Source: HGM04593 sp045634365 (GTDB lineage: Bacteria > Bacteroidota > Bacteroidia > Bacteroidales > Bacteroidaceae). Taken from it: a stretch of 11,571 nucleotides of DNA. Shown piece by piece: positions 5,881 through 11,240 of the stretch. The notes under the pieces were generated by a model. That model made no database searches. It was not told the origin of the DNA and was given only the letters and a program-made list of their open reading frames with translations. Location: NCBI GenBank assembly GCA_045634365.1, contig JAZRAC010000006.1, forward strand, positions 1 to 11,571. Reading direction: 5' to 3'. The translations under genes and the position numbers were made by a program. The number at the start of each line of letters is the position of its first letter. Within the stretch, counting starts at the first letter, position 1.

Positions 5881-6296
5881 TACTTTAACATATCGCGGAT
5901 TTCTGTCAGCAGACAACAGATATCCTGCAAAGTATTACTTAAGGTCATAAAATCTTCGCGGGTAATAATCGGTTCAGCAACGACAGGTGCAGGTGCGCTC
6001 TCGGGTACGGGCTGCGCTTCGGGCTCTTTGGGGAATGTTTCCAGAAACTCTTTGTCAAGACCTGTACCTTTCATAGCCCAGTCTGTGACAGTCGGGATAG
6101 AAGTTGACAATCTCTGCAGGGTACTCCAGTCCTTATTGATACACGCAGTATGGGCCTGACGAATGTAACCTACTGTGGATTTTGAAATGTGCATAATTTC
6201 GGCAACTTCTTGGGTACTTAATCCGCAAGTAAGCAATTTCAACACATCGTCTCGGTCTTTGTCTGTAAGGTGGTGTTTTACTCTTTCTGTTTCCAT
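5880..6296 (-). CDS. HTH DNA-binding protein with Pro-rich linker and C-terminal helix
   Basis: A 138-residue protein from ATG 6296 (AAAGGAG 7 bases upstream). Residues 10-50 hold a helix-turn-helix: LTDKDRDDVLKLLTCGLSTQ, then EVAEIMHISKSTVGYIRQAH, similar to resolvase- or sigma-factor-type HTHs. A Pro/Ala/Glu-rich linker (about 88-108, with PEAQPVPESAPAPVVAEP) leads to a C-terminal helix (LSNTLQDICCLLTEIRDMLK) that probably oligomerises. It is the first gene after a strong promoter carrying GTAGT/ACTAC half-sites, so it may regulate its own transcription and that of the clamp-loader genes; this is inference. A terminase-small-subunit or replication-initiation role cannot be excluded, but no terminase large subunit lies nearby. 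Its stop overlaps the remnant's start by one base. Confidence 0.8.
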   Translation of the reverse strand: METERVKHHLTDKDRDDVLKLLTCGLSTQEVAEIMHISKSTVGYIRQAHTACINKDWSTLQRLSTSIPTVTDWAMKGTGLDKEFLETFPKEPEAQPVPESAPAPVVAEPIITREDFMTLSNTLQDICCLLTEIRDMLK

Positions 6297-6328
6297 AGTT
6301 TTTCTCCTTTGTGAGGTGTATTTAGTTC

Positions 6329-6359
6329 GTAGTTTTTACTACATTAATATTATACTACA
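6329..6359. promoter_or_regulatory. Candidate operator: three GTAGT/ACTAC half-sites over the promoter
   Basis: Plus-strand GTAGT-TTTT-ACTAC (6329-6342) is a perfect inverted repeat at the expected start of transcription. A third half-site ACTAC (6354-6358) touches the -10 box. TACTACA is also repeated directly at 6337-6343 and 6353-6359, 16 bases apart. A repressor on these sites would block the promoter; the HTH protein encoded just downstream is the obvious candidate, without proof. Confidence 0.5.
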
Positions 6360-6377
6360 CGAATAGCAATTTTGCAA
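6349..6377 (-). promoter_or_regulatory. Strong sigma-A-type promoter for the left (replication) operon
   Basis: Minus-strand TTGCAA (6377-6372), a 17-base spacer, and a perfect TATAAT (6354-6349). It lies in the only sizeable gap of the right half (6297-6395) and points to the HTH gene at 6296, the nuclease locus and the clamp-loader genes. Start of transcription is expected near 6342. Confidence 0.8.
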
Positions 6378-6395
6378 CGGGCAAATACAAATTTT

Positions 6396-6827
6396 TCAAA
6401 AAAGTTTTTTCTTGGCAGTGCTTGGCTTATTTGTGCTGGGCCGGCTCTGCGTAGGTGCGAATAATTGGTGATTTTTTGGCTTGGCAGGTGCAAATAATAC
6501 AGTAGGCGGGGCACAGCCCTTGCTGTCCAGCAGCCAGTTTGCGGTCTTTACTATATTAGGCTTATCTGTATAGGTGAAAAATGCTCCAGAACTACCGTCC
6601 CAATCAGCGAAGTCCTCTGCAAAGATGACCTGCTCTGCGATTTGGGGATATTTAGTCTGCAACTCTACTAATTCCATAGCCCACTTTGACCACTTACTAT
6701 CGGACACAATATTGCTGTTAAGCTCATAATATATGTACGAATGTACAAGCAGTTGGTAACGGCGTTGCTGAATTTTATAGGCAATGGGCAATTCTTCGCC
6801 TTTAAATATTACATACAGATGTTTCAT
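6396..6827 (-). CDS. Protein resembling domain Ia of NAD-dependent DNA ligase, with basic tail
   Basis: A 143-residue protein from ATG 6827 (GAGGA 7 bases upstream; ATGA overlap of 4 with the preceding gene). Residues 22-60 (RRYQLLVHSYIYYELNS, then NIVSDSKWSKWAMELVELQ and KYPQ) follow the pattern of the NMN-binding Ia domain of LigA: R/Y..H..YY.L.....SD..W/Y..L..EL..L...YP. Trp replaces the Tyr of the usual EYD motif. The adenylation domain (KxDG) is absent, so it cannot be a ligase by itself. Residues 69-100 (FAEDFADWDGSSGAFF) are not recognised. The tail from about 110 is rich in Pro, Lys, Ser and Thr and ends KKKLF, which could be a short linear binding motif. It is the last gene before the gap that carries the left operon promoter. 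Confidence 0.6.
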   Translation of the reverse strand: MKHLYVIFKGEELPIAYKIQQRRYQLLVHSYIYYELNSNIVSDSKWSKWAMELVELQTKYPQIAEQVIFAEDFADWDGSSGAFFTYTDKPNIVKTANWLLDSKGCAPPTVLFAPAKPKNHQLFAPTQSRPSTNKPSTAKKKLF

Positions 6828-7168
6828 AATTGTCCTCGCTGGAGTCGCTCGACAAAATCAGTGGGAAACTTACCGTCGAATATTCTGTCCATCTCTTTAT
6901 CGAGGGTCGCTTCTAACTCTGCAATGGAAGTGAGCTTGCGGAACTTTCGTCGTATATTGGTAAAACTACCTATAAATATCATCAGCTCATCTACAGTAAA
7001 GCCTTTATATTCGTGCAGTACGATGCAGGCACTTTTCATATACTGTACGAACAGGTGTACTTCCTGCTCGTTAATGCGAGCCTCGCACTCTTCGTCCATC
7101 ATCTTGGCGATGAGTTGCTTTTCTCGCAGAGGTAAGTTATTATATGATTTAGGTATTCTCACGTCCAT
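6824..7168 (-). CDS. Conserved phage protein of unknown function (IPKSYNNLP type)
   Basis: A 114-residue protein from ATG 7168. It opens with IPKSYNNLPLREKQLIAKMMDEE, then a hydrophobic helix (LFVQYMKSACIVLHEY), GFTVDELMIFIGSFTNIRRKF and a C-terminal FDGKFPTDFVERLQRG. The type, ending in FP..F..RL, is one I associate with Clostridia phages, always as a hypothetical protein; I know no function. No catalytic motif is visible. It overlaps the upstream gene by 20 bases and the next gene by 4. The ribosome site is modest (GAGAGGG about 6 bases upstream), so translation likely depends on coupling. Confidence 0.75.
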   Translation of the reverse strand: MDVRIPKSYNNLPLREKQLIAKMMDEECEARINEQEVHLFVQYMKSACIVLHEYKGFTVDELMIFIGSFTNIRRKFRKLTSIAELEATLDKEMDRIFDGKFPTDFVERLQRGQL

Positions 7169-7352
7169 CTTTAGCCCTCTCTCTAAGGATTTTTCTTCTC
7201 ATATCAAGCACAATCACATAAATGGAATATGCTTCATCAGCCTTAGCCCTATATATGGTTTCAAGTTCGTCGGTTAAGGCACGTTTAGCCTCCCGCTCAA
7301 AGTGCAGGGCTCTCTTGCGGGTAATTCGCATAAGTTCTTCCAGAAAATTCAT
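7149..7352 (-). CDS. Small helical, highly charged protein of unknown function
   Basis: Sixty-seven residues from ATG 7352, AGGAG about 9 bases upstream, sharing ATGA with the preceding stop. Nearly the whole chain is predicted to be a long charged helix (LMRITRKRALHFEREAKRA, LETIYRAKADEAYSIYVIV, LDMRRKILRERAK), as in coiled-coil adaptor proteins. No family is recognised. It overlaps the next gene by 20 bases. Confidence 0.7.
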   Translation of the reverse strand: MNFLEELMRITRKRALHFEREAKRALTDELETIYRAKADEAYSIYVIVLDMRRKILRERAKDGRENT

Positions 7353-7546
7353 CGGCGGTTACTCCTTTGCTTCTTTCGGGTTGTTCTTGCAACCGAGGCA
7401 CAGATATAATCTATCATAAGACTATCCTCTGTTCGTTTTGCGTTTTCTTGCTTACGTCCTGCCCGCCATCCTTGATAGTCTGGGCAAGTATCGTGTATAA
7501 AACACGGTTTTTTAGTACAATAGTGGCAAGGTGAATCTTCGGCCAT
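7349..7546 (-). CDS. Small Cys-rich zinc-finger-like phage protein
   Basis: Sixty-five residues from ATG 7546, with GGAGG 8 bases upstream and a one-base overlap (TGATG) with the preceding stop. The N-terminus holds Cys7, Cys10, Cys15, His18 and Cys21 in the order CHYC...CFIHDTCPDYQGW, matching a frequent phage type of pattern CxxC...GCH..C..Y..W. The rest is basic, ending TRKKQRSNRR. It probably binds one zinc and nucleic acid; function unknown. Confidence 0.75.
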   Translation of the reverse strand: MAEDSPCHYCTKKPCFIHDTCPDYQGWRAGRKQENAKRTEDSLMIDYICASVARTTRKKQRSNRR

Positions 7547-7767
7547 CAGCTTACCTCCACAGTTTCATTTTTGATAATGTCAAGCAACTTACACAGGTCA
7601 TAAAACTTTAGTGGATTTAGTCCGTGCTTGGCATATATTCTGTCAAGAAAATATTGGATTGAGTTTCTATGGTAAAATGTACGCCGTGCAGTTTCGGCTG
7701 CGTTCATATCGCAATCTGCATATACCAATAGAATCTCTTTTTCAAGGTCAGTCAGCGCCATTATCAT
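7546..7767 (-). CDS. Mini HTH protein, PucR/CdaR-type
   Basis: Seventy-three residues. ATG 7767 is chosen because AAAGGA lies 7 bases upstream and the frame overlaps the preceding stop by one base (TGATG); a longer frame to 7866 would overlap the previous gene by about 100 bases without a ribosome site. Residues 5-62 match the C-terminal HTH of PucR/CdaR regulators: LTDLEKEILLVYADC, NAAETARRTFYHRNSIQYFL, DRIYAKHGLNPLKFYDLCKLL. In bacteria this domain is attached to sensor domains; here it stands alone, as in several Clostridia phages. It probably binds DNA; the target is unknown. Confidence 0.82.
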   Translation of the reverse strand: MIMALTDLEKEILLVYADCDMNAAETARRTFYHRNSIQYFLDRIYAKHGLNPLKFYDLCKLLDIIKNETVEVS

Positions 7768-8066
7768 CAATCTTTCCTTTCCATAAGTGCTTTCTCGGCT
7801 TCCTCTTTGGTGAGGAATACGGTTTTGCCGAATGTATAGATATCGTCTAATTTGAAAGTGTCCCAAATTATTTTATATTCTGTTGGGTCGGGCCAAATAA
7901 CAGAAAGGTCTGGAATAAGCCTATATACTCTTGTGCCAATCTTACAAGGCGGCACTATAACGCCGTTTGCGAGAAGGTGGTCGGCGATTTTATCGGTATT
8001 TTCCCAAGCGGTAAATCTAAAATTAACGATTATGCTGTCAAGCAACTCTATCATCCTATCTCTCAT
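7767..8066 (-). CDS. Conserved phage protein of unknown function (ANGVIVPPCKIG type)
   Basis: Ninety-nine residues from ATG 8066, GGAG about 8 bases upstream, 4-base ATGA overlap with the upstream gene. It has IADHLLANGVIVPPCKIGTRVYRL in the middle and YTFGKTVFLTKEEAEKALMER at the C-terminus. I recognise this combination as a very common hypothetical protein of Firmicutes phages and prophages, with no established function. The core looks like a small beta barrel (entry into VYRLIP, TVFLT). It precedes the mini HTH gene with a one-base overlap. Confidence 0.82.
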   Translation of the reverse strand: MRDRMIELLDSIIVNFRFTAWENTDKIADHLLANGVIVPPCKIGTRVYRLIPDLSVIWPDPTEYKIIWDTFKLDDIYTFGKTVFLTKEEAEKALMERKD

Positions 8067-8266
8067 TTCTGTTTCTCCGTGTATTTCTTAATAACTTGGC
8101 ATATAGCCATTCCGATACACCCTGCATACAGTTCACCCGCACCTTGTAGTGCCTTGCAGAAGTCTAAATTTAAACCGCGATTCACAAGGTTGCTGTCAGC
8201 TTCTTTAGTTCCTATTTGTATGGCTTCAAGTATTTCTCGAACCATATTCTCGGTCTGTTTATCCAT
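8063..8266 (-). CDS. Small protein of unknown function
   Basis: Sixty-seven residues from ATG 8266, preferred over an upstream start at 8332 because GGAGG lies 6 bases before it and the overlap with the preceding gene is then 8 bases. The N-terminal half is helical and charged (TENMVREILEAIQIGTKEAD). The C-terminal half is more hydrophobic with two Cys (ALQGAGELYAGCIGMAICQVI) and may be a short amphipathic or membrane-touching helix, although it is weak for a real membrane segment. No family recognised. Confidence 0.7.
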   Translation of the reverse strand: MDKQTENMVREILEAIQIGTKEADSNLVNRGLNLDFCKALQGAGELYAGCIGMAICQVIKKYTEKQK

Positions 8267-8603
8267 CGCGCCCCTCCGTGTATTTCTTTTTGAGTTCTTC
8301 AACGAATGCTTCCATACCTCGCAAGGCATCAATCTTGCCTTTGATTCTGTTTACCATTTCAAGGATATAGTCGTTGCAACGCCCATCGTCCCACTCTTTC
8401 AACGCTCGATAATTGCTCTCAAGAGCGGCAACGATTTCTTCCTCGATCTCGCAACAGATTTTATTGGCAACCTCTGCCCTCGGCGCGACATCGGCGGTGG
8501 GTACACATCTTACGGCATCGAGTGCTCGGCTTTGATATCCTGTGCCAACCAAAGCAAACAACACCGCATCGAGTGCCTCTTCTTTCTTGATATATTCGTC
8601 CAT
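8259..8603 (-). CDS. Conserved phage protein (PTADVAPR type), function unknown
   Basis: A 114-residue protein from ATG 8603, one base after the preceding stop, with AAAGGA about 10 bases upstream; a longer frame to 8663 would run through the previous gene. The N-terminus EYIKKEEALDAVLFAL, then CVPTADVAPRAEVANK, matches a widespread Firmicutes phage type in which a short helical head precedes a PTADV-P motif. The remaining part is a long helix (CCEIEEEIVAALESNYRALK, then NRIKGKIDALRGMEAFVEELKKKY), likely a coiled coil. Function is not known for the type. Confidence 0.78.
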   Translation of the reverse strand: MDEYIKKEEALDAVLFALVGTGYQSRALDAVRCVPTADVAPRAEVANKICCEIEEEIVAALESNYRALKEWDDGRCNDYILEMVNRIKGKIDALRGMEAFVEELKKKYTEGRDG

Positions 8604-8604
8604 A

Positions 8605-8781
8605 TCATTTACTTCCTTTCGTGAGCCCTTTACAATGAGGACAGCATTTCCATTCGCCCACATCGTTGTAATAACTACTGCATAACTTTCCGCACCATGG
8701 ACATTTGTAGGTAGCGTTTCGGTTCATACGGCGAGGTTTCCACAATATCCAACTTCTACGGGTATCCCATCCTGTTGTCAT
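8605..8781 (-). CDS. Small zinc-ribbon protein
   Basis: A 58-residue frame from ATG 8781, sharing ATGA with the end of the preceding gene, with AAAGG 9 bases upstream. Cys27/Cys30 (CPWCGK) and Cys47/Cys50 (CPHCK) form a classic four-Cys zinc ribbon with a 16-residue loop. The N-terminal 24 residues are basic and rich in Trp and Arg (TRRSWILWKPRRMNRN), suggesting nucleic-acid contact. Zinc ribbons of this size are found in transcription and translation factors and in phage helper proteins; no specific function is deducible. A second possible start is the Met at residue 19, without a clear ribosome site. Confidence 0.7.
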   Translation of the reverse strand: MTTGWDTRRSWILWKPRRMNRNATYKCPWCGKLCSSYYNDVGEWKCCPHCKGLTKGSK

Positions 8782-9116
8782 TCTGTACCGCCTTTCATCT
8801 TCGCTCCGCAGTTGGGGCAGAATTTATACGGACCGTAAGAAATGCAGCCTCCGCACACAGAACAACTTTTGGGAAATATTCTTTGTCCATTTTGAAACCA
8901 CCCGTTTCCGTAGTCGGGAAGGTCTATCCACTCACCCTCGTTCTGCTTGACATACCCCGCATCAATCACACGCTTGGCATATATCAACGCTCTACAATCG
9001 GGCGTGGGGTTACAAACATCGTTGCAGATGGACTTCATACGGCAAATTTCTTTAGTCAGTTCCAGAACATTCTCTGGGATATTACTCATAAACTCAAAGT
9101 TATTACTCTTATCCAT
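8778..9116 (-). CDS. Phage protein with C-terminal zinc ribbon
   Basis: A 112-residue protein taken to start at ATG 9116, which overlaps the peptidase gene by 8 bases like several other pairs here. The GGAGG is 15 bases upstream, unusually far; a non-standard CTG 6 bases from it, in frame, could also be used. Residues 25-41 hold four Cys (25, 31, 35, 41: ICR...ICNDVCNPTPDC), perhaps a second metal site. The centre has a GEWIDLPDYGNGWFQNG strand region, and the C-terminus a zinc ribbon, Cys85/Cys88 (CSVCGG) and Cys100/Cys103 (CPNCGAKM). This GEW...C..C...CPNCGAKM layout is common in Firmicutes prophage proteins of unknown function. Confidence 0.78.
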   Translation of the reverse strand: MDKSNNFEFMSNIPENVLELTKEICRMKSICNDVCNPTPDCRALIYAKRVIDAGYVKQNEGEWIDLPDYGNGWFQNGQRIFPKSCSVCGGCISYGPYKFCPNCGAKMKGGTE

Positions 9117-9450
9117 TTTTATCAGTAATTTCCTCCGTAGTATTTTGCAGGTCAAACAATCTTGCACCGTTGTCCTGAAGAACTTGATATATTCCTTTGG
9201 CAAACATATCAACGATGGCTTCCTCGTTTTCGATTTCCATACCGTTGTTCTCTCTTATGCCGTGCAGAATTTCGTGCAACAATGTTATACATCTATGCTG
9301 ATGTCCTGCGCATATAGTGTCGGAGAGTTCAATTACGGAGTTGTCATAGTCTATATGACCGTAGGCGAAATTAATGCCGTCGTTGAGATAACGCACATAT
9401 TTTACCTCATACTCTACTCCGGCTATTCTTACACTATTAGGTATTTTCAT
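9109..9450 (-). CDS. HEXXH zinc metallopeptidase-like phage protein (ImmA/IrrE-like)
   Basis: A 113-residue protein from ATG 9450 (4-base ATGA overlap with the preceding stop; CAGGAA just upstream). Residues 59-63 are HEILH in the context ITLLHEILHGI, the zinc-binding helix of metallopeptidases, and EIENEEAIVDMFAKG (72-86) supplies the likely third ligand Glu. The N-terminal half is a beta-sheet (SVRIAGVEYEVKYVRYL, YGHIDYDNSVIELSD). This is the small catalytic-core layout of the ImmA/IrrE class; ImmA itself cleaves phage repressors. The substrate here is unknown, and no cI-like repressor gene is next to it. The lack of a partner makes the assignment general, although the fold call is fairly safe. 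Confidence 0.82.
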   Translation of the reverse strand: MKIPNSVRIAGVEYEVKYVRYLNDGINFAYGHIDYDNSVIELSDTICAGHQHRCITLLHEILHGIRENNGMEIENEEAIVDMFAKGIYQVLQDNGARLFDLQNTTEEITDKNG

Positions 9451-9641
9451 ATTTCCTGATAGTCCTTTCCCTTGCATCTATAAAATTCTTTGGTAGGCAT
9501 AGCAAATTCTTCTACGACCAGATAGTTGGACATACCACATATATAGTCGCCTTCGCCTACATAAATGAAATGCCCGCAGTTGAAGCAATTCTTATGTGCC
9601 ATCACGCACTTGTGGGATTTCTTATACTTACGCTTACTCAC
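9447..9641 (-). CDS. Small Cys-rich zinc-binding protein
   Basis: Sixty-four residues from GTG 9641, chosen over a TTG at 9647 because GGGGGA lies 8 bases upstream of the GTG and because an 8-base overlap with the preceding gene results. The N-terminus is very basic (SKRKYKKSHK). Cys19/Cys22 (NCFNCGHF), Cys35 (YICGMS) and Cys56 (YRCKG) give a four-Cys site of the zinc-ribbon type. Unknown function; the layout FNCGHF...CG resembles small phage zinc proteins. Confidence 0.7.
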   Translation of the reverse strand: MSKRKYKKSHKCVMAHKNCFNCGHFIYVGEGDYICGMSNYLVVEEFAMPTKEFYRCKGKDYQEI

Positions 9642-10017
9642 TTGCAAGTTCCCCCATATTCAATGTGTACTTACCGAATGCAGCCAGAACTTTATCCAAG
9701 TTAACCCACTCATCTTCGTAACCTATCCCACTATAGTAGTATATACCGGGCATATCCGCGTTAAGTCCGCAAGTTGTGACCTCGTAATAATCACACAGGG
9801 CAATAAACTTATGGACGTGTTCTTCTGTGTCCAACTTTACATAGAGGGCGTGTCCCAAATCATTAGTAGTATGCAGAAACACATCCAGCATAGTAAACTC
9901 ATTGAGGAGTAACTTCATTTCATAGGACTCGCAAGAATCCTCATAATCGAATTCCGTACCATCGGAGGCAACATATACGGTCTTTTCTACCATTACTTTT
10001 TCAACTTTTGTGATCAT
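9634..10017 (-). CDS. Conserved phage protein of unknown function
   Basis: A 127-residue protein from ATG 10017 (AAAGGAG 7 bases upstream). It begins TKVEKVMVEKTVYVASDGTE, then FDYEDSCESYE, a beta-hairpin start seen in several Clostridia phage hypothetical proteins, followed by alternating strands and helices (EFTMLDVFLHT, YVKLDTEEHVHKFIALCDYY) and an acidic, aromatic stretch (YYYSGIGYEDEWVNLDKV). No catalytic motif or transmembrane segment. A 12-base gap separates it from the gene upstream. Confidence 0.75.
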   Translation of the reverse strand: MITKVEKVMVEKTVYVASDGTEFDYEDSCESYEMKLLLNEFTMLDVFLHTTNDLGHALYVKLDTEEHVHKFIALCDYYEVTTCGLNADMPGIYYYSGIGYEDEWVNLDKVLAAFGKYTLNMGELASE

Positions 10018-10029
10018 TTTGGAGCTCCT

Positions 10030-10647
10030 TTAGTTTGTGCCCGTAAGGCTCTTATACTGTTCAAGCATAGCCGCAAGCGAGGGGTCTTTCTCGGCAAGCA
10101 ACTCATAGAGAGCGGTCTCCTGGAGTTCCTTAACCTTCTTATCCATATCCTTCTTCAACTGTGCAAGGGCTTTACGCTTTTCCTGTCTATCGTAGAAGCT
10201 GGACATATCTACACGGGTTACAATCTCACGACTGCACTTAACTCTATCCTTGCCAGAGCAGTCAATCGAGGTGATTTCAGCCAAAGAGAGTCCGTGATGT
10301 CCTGTCTGCACGACTACGAGGTCACCTACATAATACTCATCAAAGAGGGCGTAGAAGTATTCCTTATTTGTGTTAGTTCCGTCGATAAACTTAACACCTG
10401 CTACCATAAAATTCTCGTTCTGGTTCATCATAATAATCTCCTCACTTTTATCATTTTCAATAAATTCAACCTGGTCTGTGTCAAACCACCACAGACCATA
10501 AGATGACCTCGGGTTTTCGTAATCGGGTATTCGTATACCGAGAGATGTGCCGCTCTCACGCTCTACTGTGCCGTGCATTAGTGCGTACTTGTTATTATAG
10601 CGGTCACTATCTAATATTCTAACCTGTGCAATCGAAATGGTACTCAT
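10030..10647 (-). CDS. Two-part conserved phage protein with internal start, function unknown
   Basis: A 205-residue protein from ATG 10647 (4-base overlap with the preceding stop; GAGG before it). The N-terminal 65 residues (ISIAQVRILDSDRYNNKY..., with WWFDTDQVEFIE) look like a small beta barrel. After residue 73 a different module begins: YFYALFDEYYVGDLVVVQTG, SLAEITSIDCS, then REIVTRVDMSSFYDRQEKRK and a charged helix (ALAQLKKDMDKKVKELQ) ending LAEKDPSLAAMLEQYKSL. I recognise the second module as a very common free-standing Firmicutes phage protein. A good ribosome site (GAGGAG, 7 bases) precedes Met73, so two products are likely, or two genes have fused. Confidence 0.8.
   Translation of the reverse strand: MSTISIAQVRILDSDRYNNKYALMHGTVERESGTSLGIRIPDYENPRSSYGLWWFDTDQVEFIENDKSEEIIMMNQNENFMVAGVKFIDGTNTNKEYFYALFDEYYVGDLVVVQTGHHGLSLAEITSIDCSGKDRVKCSREIVTRVDMSSFYDRQEKRKALAQLKKDMDKKVKELQETALYELLAEKDPSLAAMLEQYKSLTGTN
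10426..10445 (-). promoter_or_regulatory. Internal ribosome binding site and start within the 10030-10647 gene
   Basis: On the coding strand GTGAGGAG is followed after 7 bases by ATG at 10431-10429 (Met73), with a second ATG directly after it. The spacing is ideal and the following module matches a family usually encoded alone, so a 133-residue short form is expected. Confidence 0.55.
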
Positions 10648-11231
10648 TGTACTTCCTCTCTTTCAATTATTGCTGATTTTATTATCCACCCAGACCAGGT
10701 GATTTTCTGTAAATAGTTCGTGCGGTAATTCTCTACCGCGGTTTTCAATTCTTCCTCACTCTCGAAAGGATTGGTATAATTATGACCACCACACTCGGGC
10801 CCCATACCGAAGAACTGACTTACGGAATTTGTAATAGGCTTGCCACATCTCATACAATACTGTGTAGTAGTGGCTGTAATATCTCCGTGAAGGTGCATAT
10901 ACACCATACCAGAGGTTTCTTTCTCGACTATGCCGACCATCGTTCTCATAGGCATAGGCTTGTCATCATTCCATTTAGCCATAAAGTCGAATGACGGGTT
11001 AGAAGGTTTAGTCATATACTGTCTTACTGTTATCTTGTAGACTGTCGCTCCTTCGTGCGCCACGCTCTCCGGCATGCTCTCCGGCGTGCGTTTTTGCTTG
11101 TTGCATAGTTTTATACTACTAATATTAATAGTATCAGCAGAGAGCGTTTTTCGTGCAATCTCCACGGAGGGGTACACGGTGCCATCAATCTCGACAGCAC
11201 CGGGCCAATCTTTTATCTCGTCCCAAATCAT
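10644..11231 (-). CDS. Phage protein with DUF6011-like zinc knuckle
   Basis: A 195-residue protein from ATG 11231 (GAGGTGA about 5-6 bases upstream; 9 bases after the previous stop). Cys126/Cys129 (CMRCGKPI) and Cys147, with His150 nearby (GMGPECGGH), reproduce the CxxCGK-I...GxGPxC knuckle. Before it lies a beta-rich part (ATVYKITVRQYMT, MVGIVEKETSGMVYMHLHGD) and after it a helix (SEEELKTAVENYRTNYLQ) and ITWSGWIIKSAI. This is a long version of the mini zinc protein at 867-1046, and the whole layout is common in Clostridia phages. Function unknown. Codons 49-56 contain a 12-base tandem repeat. Confidence 0.8.
   Translation of the reverse strand: MIWDEIKDWPGAVEIDGTVYPSVEIARKTLSADTINISSIKLCNKQKRTPESMPESVAHEGATVYKITVRQYMTKPSNPSFDFMAKWNDDKPMPMRTMVGIVEKETSGMVYMHLHGDITATTTQYCMRCGKPITNSVSQFFGMGPECGGHNYTNPFESEEELKTAVENYRTNYLQKITWSGWIIKSAIIEREEVQ
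11061..11084. repeat. 12-base tandem duplication inside the 10644-11231 gene
   Basis: Two adjacent 12-base units, CACGCTCTCCGG and CATGCTCTCCGG on the plus strand, differ at one base. On the coding strand they encode Pro-Glu-Ser twice (TPESMPESV). The stretch is visibly richer in G and C than its surroundings and falls in a likely flexible loop, so it may be a recent slippage duplication. Confidence 0.75.
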
Positions 11232-11240
11232 ATAGTCACC

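Noticed and set aside
6378..6430. Intrinsic terminator at the end of the right block
   Set aside because: There are A- and T-runs around the stop codon of the 6396-6827 gene but no GC-containing stem, so read-through into the left operon is as likely as termination.
6741..7277. Plus-strand frame of 178 codons
   Set aside because: Antisense to three overlapping minus-strand genes; Ser/Cys-rich composition typical of a shadow frame.
7768..7866. Longer N-terminus for the mini HTH protein
   Set aside because: The additional 33 codons lie wholly in the preceding gene, have no ribosome site and do not match the HTH family; the ATG at 7767 has both.
7977..8624. Long plus-strand frame of 215 codons
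   Set aside because: It runs antisense through four tightly packed minus-strand genes with ribosome sites and recognisable families; it has no ribosome site or known domain.
11056..11095. Stem (CACGC/GCGTG) followed by TTTTT on the plus strand as a terminator
   Set aside because: Only 5 base pairs with an 18-base loop, inside a coding gene on the other strand, and no plus-strand transcript is expected. The repeat is explained by the tandem coding duplication.
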